A DNA stretch of 64,000 bases, taken from positions 114,716,001-114,780,000 of the forward strand of contig CP142453.1 in NCBI GenBank assembly GCA_038049695.1. The letters run 5' to 3'. Below, piece by piece: positions 13,617 through 26,306 of this stretch (its first letter is position 1; every line of letters starts with the position of its first letter). The stretch is from Cinnamomum chago (Eukaryota > Streptophyta > Magnoliopsida > Laurales > Lauraceae). The notes beneath the pieces were generated by a model. The model was not told where the DNA came from and ran no database searches. It was given only the letters and a program-made list of their open reading frames with translations. A program made the position numbers and the translations under genes.

Positions 13617-13811
13617 AGGCTGTAATGATTCGGTTAACCGTTCATTTTAGGAAAACTGTTAATCGAATCGGGAATTACGATTTTTTATTTTAAAAATCGT
13701 AACCGTATCCGTATCCTGAAAATCCAAATCGCGGTTAATCGTTAAAAACTGTAACCGAACCGTATTCGTAAAAACTATTAAAAATCGTTTTGTCAAGTTA
13801 AAAACCGTAAA

Positions 13812-13845
<34 letters not shown>

Positions 13846-14098
13846 TATTTAAGTTAAGAATTATATACATAATTCATTTAGGCCCTTTATATATATTTTT
13901 TAATTGGCATAACGATACGGTTAACCGTATGTCAGTTAACTGAACCACACTTCACGATTCGATTCAGTTAATAATCATGAGTCGATATTAAAAACCTTAA
14001 CCGAACAGTCAAATGTGGTTTTCTGATTTCAATAATTATAACCGTAATCGAATTATGAAACACGGTTATTAACTGCAGTTCGATTTATTTAGATAATT
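13617..14098. repeat. Word-repeat element (cggttaaccg) with (AAT)n microsatellite
   Basis: Sequence dominated by variants of ggttaaccg, aaccgtaatcg and their complements on both strands, so the two halves can fold on each other. A perfect (AAT)n run occupies about 13811-13844. The organisation parallels the hAT-like word-repeat elements elsewhere in the window, but clear terminal repeats and a target duplication were not found. Confidence 0.4.
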
Positions 14099-14467
14099 TT
14101 TTATTTTCTTTTACATTTCCGATTTGGAAGGTTGGAATTCTAAATATTCATAAGATTTAAAAGTGTTTTTTCTATCTGGTTTGGAATTCTAAATTCTAAT
14201 GGTAAACAAAGCTTTTACTTTATAATCAGGGCATCGGATGTCACGTCATAAATGCCTCTAACCAAACACCCACAGGAAAGGTACTGACAACTATGACAGT
14301 AGCATCATTGGCATACACGTCGATTGGGCCAGTAGGTCCTGCTCGGCCAACTGACATGTTGGTTGGCAGGACACCTTCTTTAATGGGAATTGGGCCAGTC
14401 ATCATTCTTCATGCATGCTCGAGTCTAGAGTCTAGACTGGAATCTGGATGATAAACGTGGAGTGTCC

Positions 14468-15350
14468 CGGATCCCCTTGTTTGGTCCAAATAAGGTCAGG
14501 GGTGAGTCACCCCTGATTGGACCAGGGGATCTGTATTTAAATATGCACGGTCCTGAATTAGGAAATGTGGGACCCATCTCATGTCCCTTTAATTTATCCA
14601 TGCAATGCATACTCTACAAAACTCTACAATGCTATCGATAGGGATGGCAGTGGGCCAAGTTTAAATGGGGAACTGCCTCCAACCCGCTCCTATTAGGGGT
14701 AGGTTTGATAGTGTGTTTGTTGGATTTGGATCGAATATAAATTTTATATACCAACTCAAGTCAATTTCAAGGCGGGATTAGGTTTTGAGTGCATCTAACC
14801 CGCCCCGTGGGTCTTTTCTTTATAATATTATTACCAATGTTTTCTCATATGAAATGTCTTATATTAAGGTTTGTAATATAATAATAAGCTCTTGATTTTA
14901 TAGGACTTTTCTGAGAAAATAGAAAAGGGTGGGGTTCTTTTTGGAAAAGAAAGTAGAATTTGTAAGACATATATGCTGTTGGACGGGGCTGTCTTACGTG
15001 GTGCGTTTAGAACCAATAGATTTGAAGAGCGTGTGGTTGGCGAAGGGCCAAGGCCATGGAACTCACGTGCTTGCAATGTGTTTGGTTGAACAAGATGAGT
15101 CGGACTCGGACAGACTGACGAAAAACTATGCGAATTCAATACAGGAGCAGAGCCGATTATTAGCCAAAAGCATACTGCACACATGGAGACAGATCAAGTA
15201 GTAAAAGAAAATGTATCCCCTCATTGGACCAATTAGGGGTGCTATAGAGGAGAGATATCACATCTCATCTCTTAAAAGAAATTTATCTCCTCAAAAAAAG
15301 GTTCGTTTCCCATCTGGCACCCCCTGTTTGGTCCAAATAGGGGATTCGGA
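14468..15350. repeat. Cluster of foldback motifs around ttggtccaaat
   Basis: A short imperfect palindrome at about 14468-14535 pairs gatccccttgtttggtcc with ggaccaggggatc. A second inverted pair at 15221-15245 and 15322-15345 pairs ttggaccaattaggggtgc with gcaccccctgtttggtcc. Between them, at 14639, an end-like word TAGGGATGGCAGTGGGCC begins a hAT-like fragment without a visible right end. Probably remnants of several MITEs; no gene. Confidence 0.35.
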
Positions 15351-15844
15351 TTCGAAGTAAAAACTAAAAAGGGCTTCTCAACATACATTATGCATGGTTT
15401 GTGCGGCCCATATGGGAGCATGAAAATTAAAAGAATCATTCACCCTAACTTGACGATCATCTTGCTAAATTATAGCATTAGATGTAAAAAATAAATAAAT
15501 AGTCTACACCATTGGATATAAAAATGAATAACTAGATATCTTATATAAAGGTTTTCGGGGTTTTTTTTTTTTTTTGGAGTTGGGTTATTGGTTGCAAACA
15601 TTTTTAACAAGATTTCTCTTTATTTATAATTCTTAGCAATTCGCACGTAGTGTCTCTTTGGAATTTTAAATGATTTGTTTGATCGGAAGAATTCTTTAAA
15701 ACGGCATTCTAAATGATGCTTTTGCCATCTATAGTTTGTCAAGATATTCCAACATTTGGATTTTGGAATGCTGATTGGCCTTGAACATTTATGAATTTCA
15801 CATAGGAGGATATCATATAAATTCTCTAAATGCTACAAGACATA

Positions 15845-15847
<3 letters not shown>

Positions 15848-15878
<31 letters not shown>

Positions 15879-16041
15879 CGTAGGGTTCCTAGCCCTTTGG
15901 GCCAGAATAATCTCTACGGGCCCAGGAGAGAAAGCCGGGTAAAATTTTCCTGTGGCCCCAGTGTGGTAGAGCAGTTTCGAACCCACAACCTCCGGGTGCA
16001 AACCGTAGTCCTAAGCCAACTAAGCTACCCCTCGGGGTTGA
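15848..16041 (-). mobile_element. tRNA-derived SINE, minus orientation
   Basis: Read on the minus strand, it starts near 16041 with a tRNA-like head: box A GGTAGCTTAGTTGGC followed by box B GGGTTCGAAACT. It ends in a long A tail, seen as the T run at 15848-15874. Head, body of about 165 bases and A tail are the layout of a plant SINE. It is not a functional tRNA gene because no cloverleaf continues after box B. No target duplication was recognised. Confidence 0.7.
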
Positions 16042-16959
16042 CCAAACAAGCTCTAAGGTGCCAATACCGCTCAACTAAGAGTGTGTTGACATAAGAGTTG
16101 ACATATATTGATTTGTTATCTATTACAAAGAGAGCGCCAATTCATTAATTTCCCTTTTATAAAAACTATTGATGATGCTCAATTACTAACCTATTCATAA
16201 TTTCATATACAACAACCCTTCCATGACTTGGCATTTACCTCAATTTCGCACGCATTGGACTGAAATAAAGTCTTTTGAATCTCATTTTTTTTAAGAAAAA
16301 AGCACCATATATTATGGTTTGTTACTAAGGTTAGGATGGAATCAACTAGGTACTGTGAGTCAAATAAGAAGAAAGTGTTAATACGTCCATAGAATTTAAG
16401 GGTCAGGGCCATGTTCATACGATGGGTTGTTAAAGTATCAAATTTAAATCCCTATCTAAGGTAATGACTTGATATTTACACGAAACAAGAATTAGTTCAA
16501 TTTTAATCATGTCATATGTTTGAAAATATTATTGCGAAATCTAAAAAAAATACAAGAATATTATGATAATAACGCATCAAAATTAAAATTTAGAACTTTG
16601 CTATGTTGGAGATGGAGTTTTTTTTTTTAATTATTTTTAATCACTATGTATTTCTTTATTATTTTTTTATTTTCATAGGCATTTTCCCAATAGGCAAAGA
16701 AGTCAAAGAATTCTCTAAAATTGAGAAATCCAGTCAGCATTTGGGCCAAATCCAAACTGCTAGAAATCACTATCCTCCTCCCCTTCTATCATGTTTAAAG
16801 ATTTCACTCCAATCAAACTGTTGCCATCATCAAATAAACTTGTCAAAACACAGGCTTACAACAAGGAGAATAAAAGACCAATTTGATGACATGAACAACT
16901 AGGTGAGAGGCGAAGTTCACAACTAACTAGACAACCCATTGTTCTCAAATATCCTTATG

Positions 16960-17140
16960 CTTAGAGAAGATGAGATGGCTCAAGTGGTAAAACACATCTC
17001 ATCTCATCCGCCATGCGTGGGGCTTTGCCCCAATGTGAAAAATATCTTGGTCGAACTTGGAAGAGAAAGAACGCGAGCACAAGCAAGAGCATGGAGCAAT
17101 CGAGGGATGACATTACGCTCTCTTTTTTTATTTTACCAAT
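16960..17140 (+). repeat. SINE-like tRNA-derived sequence
   Basis: A box A-like word (gatggctcaagtgg at about 16974) is followed by a box B-like word (ggtcgaacttgg at about 17050) and a purine-rich 3' part. This is consistent with a SINE copy of a different family from the one at 15848. No A tail or target duplication could be set. Confidence 0.35.
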
Positions 17141-17844
17141 GACTAGGCTCATAGATTAGATTAGGCTACTTTAAACTAGGATAGTTTACCATTCCTCCCG
17201 TCACATGTAATATCGAAAAAAGAAAACCTCATGCTCGACACATTATGTTTGAAAACGCCACCTGTTAACTCCTAGGATCCATCTTAGTCCTTCATGTTTA
17301 TCATATCTCCCTCCTAATCAACTCTAATCCAAATTAAGAACTCATCCGGATTGTGTATGGTATATATTAACTTATCATGCAAATTTTGGTAATCCACCCC
17401 ACAATTTATTTTACATTTAGAATTTGGACAATAAAATTCCTAAAGTTTTTTGGTAAAGGAAAAAAAAAAATTATGATAGAAACATAAAGCAGAGGAAAAA
17501 GTTCCTTTATATGAGAAAGCAACCACAAGGAAAACAAAAGGAAAAATACAAAATTGGAACCAAGTTAGCCAATCAGACGATCAGACTGAGTAAGCTTACA
17601 ACCACTCCATATGGCAATAGGTAGATAATTCGGATCCTAATATCCACATAAAGTTGCATCATTTCTTAGGTGGGCCCCACAATCCAAGTCACAGGAAGGT
17701 TGAGAAGGAACTCACACCTAAAATTAACTTTTGAATAACAATTGCTCCTTTTTTTGGTTTTTCTAAAAGGCTATCCAGATCATCAAAGGCTTTTCCCTTT
17801 TTTTTTTTTTTTTAAACACTCAACTCGCAACTCCTACTAATACT

Positions 17845-18471
17845 TAGGGATGTAGAATGGATATTTGATTATTTGATTATCAAGAAGTTCTGACTCATAT
17901 TAAAAAATCGGGTTTGAAATTTATTTTTGAACTCCAATTCATAAACGGGTCCAAGTCTCGAGCCCAATTTAGGTATTGTTCGATAAACTAGTCTGGTTCC
18001 AATCAATATAGATTCCAATTTGTGCACCCAATACTTGGCCCATTTTGCCATACTAGTCTCATATTTTAGATGCAGTGTCTGATGGTTCTATCAATCAGGA
18101 TACAAAAACTGCACATATTCTATTGTTCATTTTATCGTATAAATATTGGATATGGATCGCCCCAACCATTGCTCAAAATAAAGAAAAAATGATTTAGATA
18201 GAGTTATTTTATATTCCAAACAGTAGATCAAAATCAACTTTGGTTGGACATTTTCATGTTTAATTCTAGAGACAGCAAGACTTCACAATTATTATGGGTT
18301 GAATGATATCCTATTTTAGATATAAAAAAAAAGAAGTCAGAATCGAATCCAAAACCAGCAAACATGTTCAAAGCCTGAACCGAATTCAAAACCAAAACCG
18401 TCATATGGAAAACGGTGCCGGTTCCAACTCCAAAATAGTTTCGGCCCGAAACTAACCCATTTGCTTACCTA
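17845..18471. mobile_element. Degraded relative of the 9251-9761 hAT-like MITE
   Basis: Begins TAGGGATGTAGAATGG and ends, reversed, TAGGTAAGCAAATGGG. The stretch around 17940-17970 (ataaacgggtccaagtc, then cccaatttag) aligns with 9351-9380 of the other copy. The interior again holds many aaccgg/gggtcc word variants. The 8-bp flanks (ctaatact, ctcatata) match at only 5 positions, as expected for an old insertion. Confidence 0.5.
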
Positions 18472-19279
18472 CTCATATACCCATGTCCCTTATCAAGGAG
18501 CGATAAGATAAGGGACGGAGGACGGTTCACTATTGCAACATTGAGATTGTAGCTGTGGTAATGTTACTAACAAAAAAAAAAAAAAAGTCACATATCTTCT
18601 GGTGATTAATATGATGGTATGCCAAGCTACTAGTTGGTGATATTTTTCCATGACTCATATAAAAAGGTTTCATCAAGTCACTAGTTCTAGATTTTTATGT
18701 AATGGACCAAGTGATGAGCCTCTAATGAGTCATCTGCTTGAGATGAGCTCCCCAATCCCCATCACAATTAGGAGTTCGGATGGTTGGAGGGCAGGGCTCA
18801 TTACTCTACCCTATAAATCTATTAATGGGGCCTTTTTTTGAAATCTAAACTGCTCAAAATGTCTGTCCCACCGTGTTACAATTGGACACCAAAATTCATT
18901 TCAATCAAAGTTATTTTCAGTGTCAGATTGATCATCTCTAATTGATTTGATTAAGAAAAAAAAAATGTCGAGCCAACGTGAGCATGATAGCTTTCAATGG
19001 AATGGACAGTGTCGGACAGATGTGGACACAATGAGGTAAGGATTTTGAGCTGATTACGTTTTAGAGGTGGGCCCTACTTCTTAAAAAATCAGAGAATCTC
19101 TGAGTCCTTCCCTTACACAAATATGTACCTGAAAGAGAAGAAGCCAAAGCCACGTTTCACAGATAAATCACAGACACCTTTGCAAGTTTGCACCAACAAG
19201 AGAAGATCCCAGGCTGACCAAAAAGCAAGCTTCAAATGGTAAAAAGGATGGTTTTTATTGAGTTACAAAAGCACTAACT

Positions 19280-19283
<4 letters not shown>

Positions 19284-19315
<32 letters not shown>
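19284..19315 (+). repeat. (CT)n microsatellite in a probable 5' UTR
   Basis: A perfect CT run of about 32 bases followed by further CTCT patches to 19385. It precedes a probable non-coding first exon of the LOL1-type gene, which would end at 19406 before a gtgagg donor. CT runs just downstream of the transcription start are common in plant genes. Confidence 0.6.
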
Positions 19316-19316
<1 letters not shown>

Positions 19317-19978
19317 AATTATCTTTCTCTCTCTAAATTATCCAAACATCACATTGTCTATGTCTCTCTCCTCTTTCTCTCTCATTATCATCTGCAATCT
19401 GCAGAGGTGAGGTTGCTCTCTTGCCTACTTCTTACAGTTCTAACTGAATTAAATAAATGTTTTCTTTATGTCTTTCTGCTTTTCAAGTGTGTCTGAAGCC
19501 TTTCTAGCATCTGGGTTGTTGTGTGGAATTCAGATACATGGTATGATTGTTGCTGGAAATTCTCATATGGGCATTTTTTTGTTGGGGCTTGTTATGAGGT
19601 TTCATTGCTTGTTACTCCTGTTTTTAAATTTGAACTTGTCCAAACAGTTTAATTTCTCTCCCGTGCATCAGCTGCAACCTGTACATATACAATTGATTTA
19701 ACTGCTGTACTTTTTTCTGTCTTCCTGTTTCATCTTTTAGAACTGACAAGTGTTTATGGGTATCATTTGGAGTTCATTGGATATTATGGAATGGGTCTTG
19801 GGATTTTTGTCTTCTCTTGTAGGATTTCTTCAGATTCACTTTATGTAGTTTCAGATGATGTCTTTCTTGTTTTCACAGTGTTGGGAATGGAAGATGGAAC
19901 ATTTTGCTACCTTGTTTGAGGCTGTAAGTGCAAGGTTTTAAGGGAGAGAGGAAGGAGAAAACCCGTGCCGGATAAGCA

Positions 19979-22177
19979 ATGCCGGTTCCCCTCGCCCCAT
20001 ATCCAACTCCTCCACCGCCATTTACACCACCAAACGGTAAATCTGTCGATTTTTCTGCTAGCTGTTAGCTTGAGCATTTCTTGAATTTCTTTACCTTTGT
20101 TTCAGTTTGTATATGACCTTGTTGCCAACTCAACTCTTCCTTAAAGTGTTTTCTTTGAGTCTATTAATTGCCTTCTATAGTTTTATTGTTTACAAGAATC
20201 ATCCAAAAAAATGAGAAATATAAACACATTTGTGCTTTTGATTACATTGAATTTTACATGTGATTGTGGAAATTGCGATCATTCCTTGCAGAATGATGTT
20301 TGGGGTTCTTAATTAATGATAACAAGATATACTGTCCTAGGATTTGAAGACATGTTTCAGCAACTGTTTTGTTTGTAACAATAAAAAAAAAAAAAAAAAA
20401 AAAATGGTTTGTGTGTGTTTGTGTGTTGTCATTAGGACCTTCATATTGAAGGGTTCTGAGTCGAAGTCAGTTAACTTACCCCTGTTATGCTCTGATACTA
20501 CATGACCACAAGTACTTCAGTAGCTGATGTTCTTGGAATGTTTAATTATGTCGAGTCCAATTGTTCTTAAAAAAGTGATCATGAAGATAACAATCTTGAT
20601 GAAATTTATGCAATATCTTCTTACTCAGCCGTGCAGAGCCAACTTGTGTGTTCTGGCTGTCGGAACATCCTCGCCTATCCACATGGAGCAACCTCTATTT
20701 GTTGTGCTGTTTGCAATGCGGTCACAACTGTACCTCCCCCTGGTATAGATTCTTTTCTTATTTTCTCTTCTAATTCAAATTAATTTTATATCATATCAAG
20801 TCAGGATTAGTTTCCTGTTATGATGACTCATTTTTCTGGATAACTATCATTATCAAGCATGGAATTTGAACTTAAAAAATAAATGTTTTTTCCTTTCCGT
20901 AACACTACTTATCGTCTTTGGGAAGTTTGGCTGTTTGTAACCTTTTCTGCTTTTGGAAATCTACAATAGGATTTAATCTCAGGGAATGGTTGGTAGCTTT
21001 TAGTTTCAGATTTAGCCAATTGGCGCAGTGCCAACACCACTTCATACAACAAAATTAAGGGTTTGTTTGGAAACAGGATTGTGATATTTTGTTTTAGCTA
21101 TCCACAATCATATAAGTGCCATAAAAGTAACAGGACTGCTTCATTTTGTTGTTCGTTTTCTGCTTTACGTTGAGTTTGGAACAGGAACTGAAATGGCTCA
21201 GTTGGTTTGTGGAGGCTGCCACACTCATCTGATGTATATGCGTGGAGCTACGAGTGTTCAGTGTTCTTGTTGTCACACTGTTAATCTGGCTTTAGAAGGT
21301 AAGAACAACAGTACATTTGAGCATTATAAGAGATAGAATCACATAACATGGCTCGCATATAAATTGCCATACTTCAACACCAAAACTTTAATGAATGAAA
21401 CATGTTATGTATTGTTAAGACAAAGCAAGGATGTGATTTACATCTTTATATGGTCATTCATAATGTCTGGGTAGTTTCATATGCTGGTGTCAGATTATGA
21501 CTTTTGAGTTGGTGCATAACAGTATAATTTAAATGAAGAAGACAGTAGTGGATATTTTTAGCATGGACAGTGTCAGCAGGCTCTGATTTCTAGTTGAAAT
21601 GAACAACACCCTCACTCTGTAGTAAAGATTTCCTGTAGTGAAAACACCGCTGCCAGGAAGCTTGAAACATTGAAATTTCATCTCTTTTTTTTTCCTCTCT
21701 TTTATTCATGTATTAAGTAGCATTTTCCCCAATTATAACTAAGAAAACACCCAAGTTCTAACTCATGAAAATGATGGAACTGTTTGCTACATTATGTAGT
21801 TTATAAGCAATGTCTATTTTGTGGCAGCAAATCAGGTTGCACATGTGAACTGTGGAAATTGCCGCACGCTGTTGATGTACCAATATGGAGCACGGTCTGT
21901 GAAGTGTGCAGTTTGCAATTTTGTTACATCAGTTGGGGTTGGTATTCATGCAATATATATCTATGTATTTGTCTATCTATGTACAATAATCTGCAGTCAT
22001 AATTAATTTTTAAGAGGTTGATGACAGAATACTATGAAGATAAATCTATAGGTTAACCCTTGAAAGTGTTACTGATGGACCATCTCAAGTTTTTCTTCCT
22101 AGCATGCTGATTTTTAATGCATGTGTTATTGGTATATGCAGGCTTCCACAAGCACCGAGCTGAAGTTCAATAACTGA
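19979..22177 (+). CDS. LOL1: LSD1-like three-zinc-finger protein (LOL1 type)
   Basis: Coding exons: 19979-20036, 20629-20742, 21185-21298, 21828-21937 and 22142-22177, all with GT donors and AG acceptors and continuous phase, giving 143 residues. The N-terminus is proline-rich ([18 protein letters not shown]). Three zf-LSD1 fingers follow, each CxxCx(n)CxxC and each on its own exon: [25 protein letters not shown] and [12 protein letters not shown]. The C-terminus ends [11 protein letters not shown]. This matches Arabidopsis LOL1 in order, finger number and both ends. LOL1 proteins are nuclear-acting regulators of programmed cell death that oppose LSD1. A 5' UTR exon ending at 19406 and joined at 19879 is likely; a strong gtaagt at 19923 offers an alternative leader splice. 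The short final exon carries only 11 codons plus stop. Individual splice calls are inferred from sequence and homology. Confidence 0.92.
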
Positions 22178-23241
22178 AATCTATAATCGATGCATCTGGT
22201 AAATTCACACCTGTTAAACTTTTCTTTCACTGTTTTGGTGCCTAAAGTGTGAGATCATCAACAGGAAAAGAGTTTCATCTCGCTGGATAGACATCCACAA
22301 ATATTAAATGTAAAGAGTTTTCTTCTAGTGGAGGTTTTTCTTTGAATAAGCAAAGCAGTTTTGGCAGGCCGGATGTATGAGGATCCATATATGGAAGACT
22401 TGTTTAAGGAAGAAGATAGAAATTTCAGATCGGGGACATGTAATTGTGTCTTCTCTGCATTTGCAGTTTGTAATGTGAGGTAAATCAGGAAAATATGTTA
22501 GTGTCTTTGGTGGCATGAAGGAATCCATGACATGTCTTGACTTCCCTATGGTTCTTATTCCTATATGAATAAAAAGAATCTAGTAGTAAAGTACATAAGT
22601 TCTGTTGATATTTGTTCTCATGCAGAATGGGAGGAACTTCAATAACAAAACATATTTTAATGAATTCTTGACCCCTCAAACAGGGTGTGCCTGCCCTTAA
22701 TCTAGCATCACTTGGGTGCAATTAGATGACCTCACACCACAGCGAAAAACCAATGAAATCTCTGGGGAAATACATCTTGGAAATCAGGGTCATGAATTGC
22801 TCTCTATAATGAGTATAAACTTACATGGAACCGAATCCACTACCCAAATTCAGTAAATGATAATAGGCCAAACAATTGAGCATCAGTTATCAAATGACCT
22901 AAGAGGTCATCCTTCTCCATCCATCTTTGTTATAAATTCTGAGGTCCATTCTGTCAAAAAATGGAGTAAGGAAAATTTTTATCTACATTACCAAAGGTAA
23001 TCAATCTGTGATTTTGTACAGGAAGGAACTCCATTTCTTTCTTTTCTTTTGATAATGATAAATTGATAATGGATTTCCTAAACTGGAACTCAACTCTACC
23101 AAAATTTTAATTCAGAGTGTTCGGATGGAAGAGATTACTAGAACCTTATGAATCAGGACCAACCCGAAACACAAGGACATAAATTTGGTTAGAGAAAAAC
23201 CCTAACAGCCCGAATTTCTCTTGACGTCCATACTTACCCTT

Positions 23242-23500
23242 TGTTAAGTAGATTGGTCTTCTACTTCCTAACAACTTAAGCTTTTGAGATGTATTGGCTA
23301 GTCGGATTTGACATGATATCAGAGTCACACTAGGTCGTGAGTTTGAATCCCAAGGGAGGCGTTATTCGCATGGGTAGGCACGTGTGGGTTGCAAATTCGA
23401 ACAACGTCCCATAACCATTGTAGGGGTGTGTTAAGTAGATTGGTGTTCTTCTTCTTAGCATCTTAAGCTTTTAGAATGTATTGGATAATCGGACTTGACA
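23242..23500 (+). mobile_element. Miniature LTR retrotransposon (TRIM/SMART type), complete
   Basis: Two direct repeats of exactly 72 bp (23242-23313 and 23429-23500) start tgttaagtagattgg and end ttgaca, thus TG...CA, and differ at about 11 positions. Immediately inside the left one is tgatatcagagtc, close to the initiator-Met primer-binding word tggtatcagagc. Before the right one is a short purine stretch (aggggtg). A perfect 5-bp target duplication, ccctt, flanks the element (23237-23241 and 23501-23505). Total 259 bp, internal region 115 bp and non-coding. That is within the size of the SMART subclass of TRIMs, which move only with proteins from other elements. Confidence 0.85.
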
Positions 23501-24600
23501 CCCTTTAGATATTCTCAAGGATATCACTCATTAAAAAAAAAAAAGTGCTTAAGTTATCATAATTTAAATGACTGCTGAAAGAGACCTGAACTCAGGACTA
23601 AATAACTGTCCTATAAACTAGGTAACCATGAGTAAATCAGAAGCACTAAGTTCTTAGTTCATCACCAAGCATACTTCTAACCAAATGAAGCCTCAATTTC
23701 TTGATGCTACTAATTGTGGTCAATTTTCAGTTTATTGTTTCACATATTTTGAAGTTGAAGTAGTTGTCTGATTATTGCTTTGGTGCCATAGGGATCATTG
23801 GAATTGCAAAAAGCATTTTGTACTACCTGTATGCATAGTCGCTCTCGATGTCCTTTGGAAGTGACACGATGAAAATTCAGTAACTGTATGCTGACCACAA
23901 GTTACAATCTGAGGTTCTTATTCTTTTTTGCAGTCATCTAAATATCGTCTGTCAGCTCTTATCTGCATCCAACGACATATTTGATTGCTTGCTATTAGCT
24001 TCTTATTACTGTTTTATGGAATGGACTGTAATGCTCAAAGTAAAAGTAACTTTCTACAGCAAGCTAAGATGTTCTAAAAAATTCATACCACATGCCATCA
24101 GATCCTAAGACCAGGTTAGGATGCAACTTGTAATTTGCTAATTAATGGATCAATCAAACTCCTTTATGTTTTCGGTAAAGTCAGGACTACATTACCTGGT
24201 TTGCAGTTCGACTTTTAACTTTGCAATTTAGTACTACCATATTTTTCCAAGTAAATGGTGGTTTGCCTTTTTTCTTTTTTTTTTTGGTTTGCTCAATTTG
24301 CAATTTCAGTTCATGTTTTCATTGGACAAATCTGATTTTTCTTGTTCCACAGATACAATTTGTTTCGATGGTTTCAAGGCAAATTGCACTAGTTCTACGA
24401 CATCCAATACATGTTGAACAAGGCTACTATGAGTTAAAAGTAATGATATATGAAACTCTGAGAAGGAAAAAAGAAAAGATTTCTGAAACTACTTAACATT
24501 CCATCCTGTAATACCTTACAAATTATGGAAATTCCTTTTTGAATAAGGGAGTTTTGGATTTCTACATACAAATAGGATAAAAATACACATTCAACTATAA

Positions 24601-24727
24601 ACCCGGGTAGCTAGTTCAGCTGGTGAGGGACATCAATGTCCTCCAAGGGAAGCACTGTAGCTTGGTTCAAGCCCTGGTTGGAATCAAGAGGTATATGTCA
24701 GTCAATAACACCTTAAGAAAAAAAAAT
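24601..24727 (+). mobile_element. tRNA-derived SINE
   Basis: Box A-like tagctagttcagctggtgag and box B-like ggttcaagccctgg lie in the right order, followed by an A-rich tail at about 24716-24726. The head resembles that of the intronic copy at 32227. No target duplication was set. Confidence 0.55.
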
Positions 24728-26306
24728 AGGCCAGCTTAGGAAAGTAGTTTAACAAAACCAGTAACAAAATGTCTTAAGAAATCGAAATGTGAATTATTAT
24801 GATAAGCTGGTTCAAAGTTCAATCCTAGTTCATACTTGGCATGAACTATGAACAAGGTAACCATAGTCAGGATCAACCCCACAAAATCAGCTGTAGCCTG
24901 GGTCATTCAACGTGAACTCAATTCAACGGTTGCAAGCCTAAGTGAAGGCCAAGTCCAGCCCATTGCCAAGGCAGGCTTACATTTCTAGCCATATGGCAAC
25001 TTGTAGCAATAGTATACTGTTGGTAACTGAGTCAAATACTTTGCACCAAGTTTTAATACCAGGCCTGTGACTAAACCAAATCAGAGATTTAGCAAGCCTA
25101 AGCCTACCCAAGAGATATCTCCATATCTTATTGGTACCAAAGCCCAGACTGATCTGATTCAACAAGAGCAATGCTAAGACTTCACCCAGAGGCTTATGCC
25201 AGTATGGGACAAGGCTGTCCAGGATCAAATGATCGAATGGACTGGCCTAACCGATCGACGATCCAGATTCATTACCCTGCAGCCTAATTCACAAGGGCCT
25301 GGGCTCTAGTCATCAATCAATGCTGAAGCAAATTTCAAGTCAGTTGGCCTACTAGCTTTAACAACTGAACAAAGAAACAACCTGGACACAAGAATTTCAT
25401 TCAGGAAAATTAAATAAACTGAAAAAGTAGTAGGTTATGAAAGGGTGCATGCACAAGTTCAAACCCTGGGCAGCCAGGTGAGAACTGACGCCGCTTACCA
25501 TTGAGGTAAGAGAGGCCGCTCTCGAAATGGTTTGACAGCTAACACCGATATTCCCATATAAGCAAATGGCACAGACAAATTCTCCAAAATTCCCCTATAT
25601 TTTCCGGTGCTTTTTCTTTCTTCAAATAGACAGCCCACCTATGATCGATCCAATCCATTCACCGCGTGTATCCCCTTGTATTGGCTATGGTTCAATTTTG
25701 ACATCGATCCAAACATGAGTCACCTTTGAATTGATATATACCCATTAAACTTTGAGGCCTTGAAATTAAAGGCTATGATCTTTTGATTTGACTAATATTG
25801 GGCCCATACCCAATCCAAATCTAAACATATCCATCTCCCTGTTCCCTTGATTGTCGTGCATCTAGGTGGACCCCACAGGAGGTGACATTTGATTAAAGGA
25901 AGAAAAAATGCATAGGCACCAAGTAACCTACTTCATGGAAAAAAATGGGAAGGTTGAGTTGGAAAACACAAGATGTATGGAAAATTGGTAAAAACTAAAA
26001 CTGATCATCTCTGATAACTGAGAAAGGATTTCTATTTTTCAACCATCCATGAGAGGGGAAATAAAAAGAAAAGAAAGATTAGAGAGAAAACAAGAAGCCG
26101 TTTTCTTCCAGTTGTCCAAAATATCCTGAGATGACAGTTTTCATCCAGAAAACTAAATTCAGCCACACATGCCAAAAAGGAAACAAACAACAATGTTATC
26201 CATAAAGATTCCAGACTTCCCTATCCTTGCTTTTTGAAGCCATGTACTCTCCCTTCACCCAAATTTCATGAGGGTGCTATGTGCTCCAGCCATTTCTTAA
26301 CAAGAA

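Larger units (their letters stand above)
22178..26306. other. Intergenic region between LOL1 and the PPR gene
   Basis: The first part is presumably LOL1 3' UTR. A gtaaat donor-like site at 22200 and a T-rich acceptor-like site at about 23920-23934 allow a spliced 3' UTR, but nothing proves it. Also here are a miniature LTR element (23242-23500), a SINE (24601-24727) and a possible SINE box B near 25455. The last 600 bases should hold the PPR promoter. No other gene is supported. Confidence 0.5.

Noticed and set aside
15848..16041. tRNA-like box A and box B
   Set aside because: Looked like a tRNA gene, but there is no acceptor-stem pairing and it continues into a long body with an A tail, so it was called a SINE.
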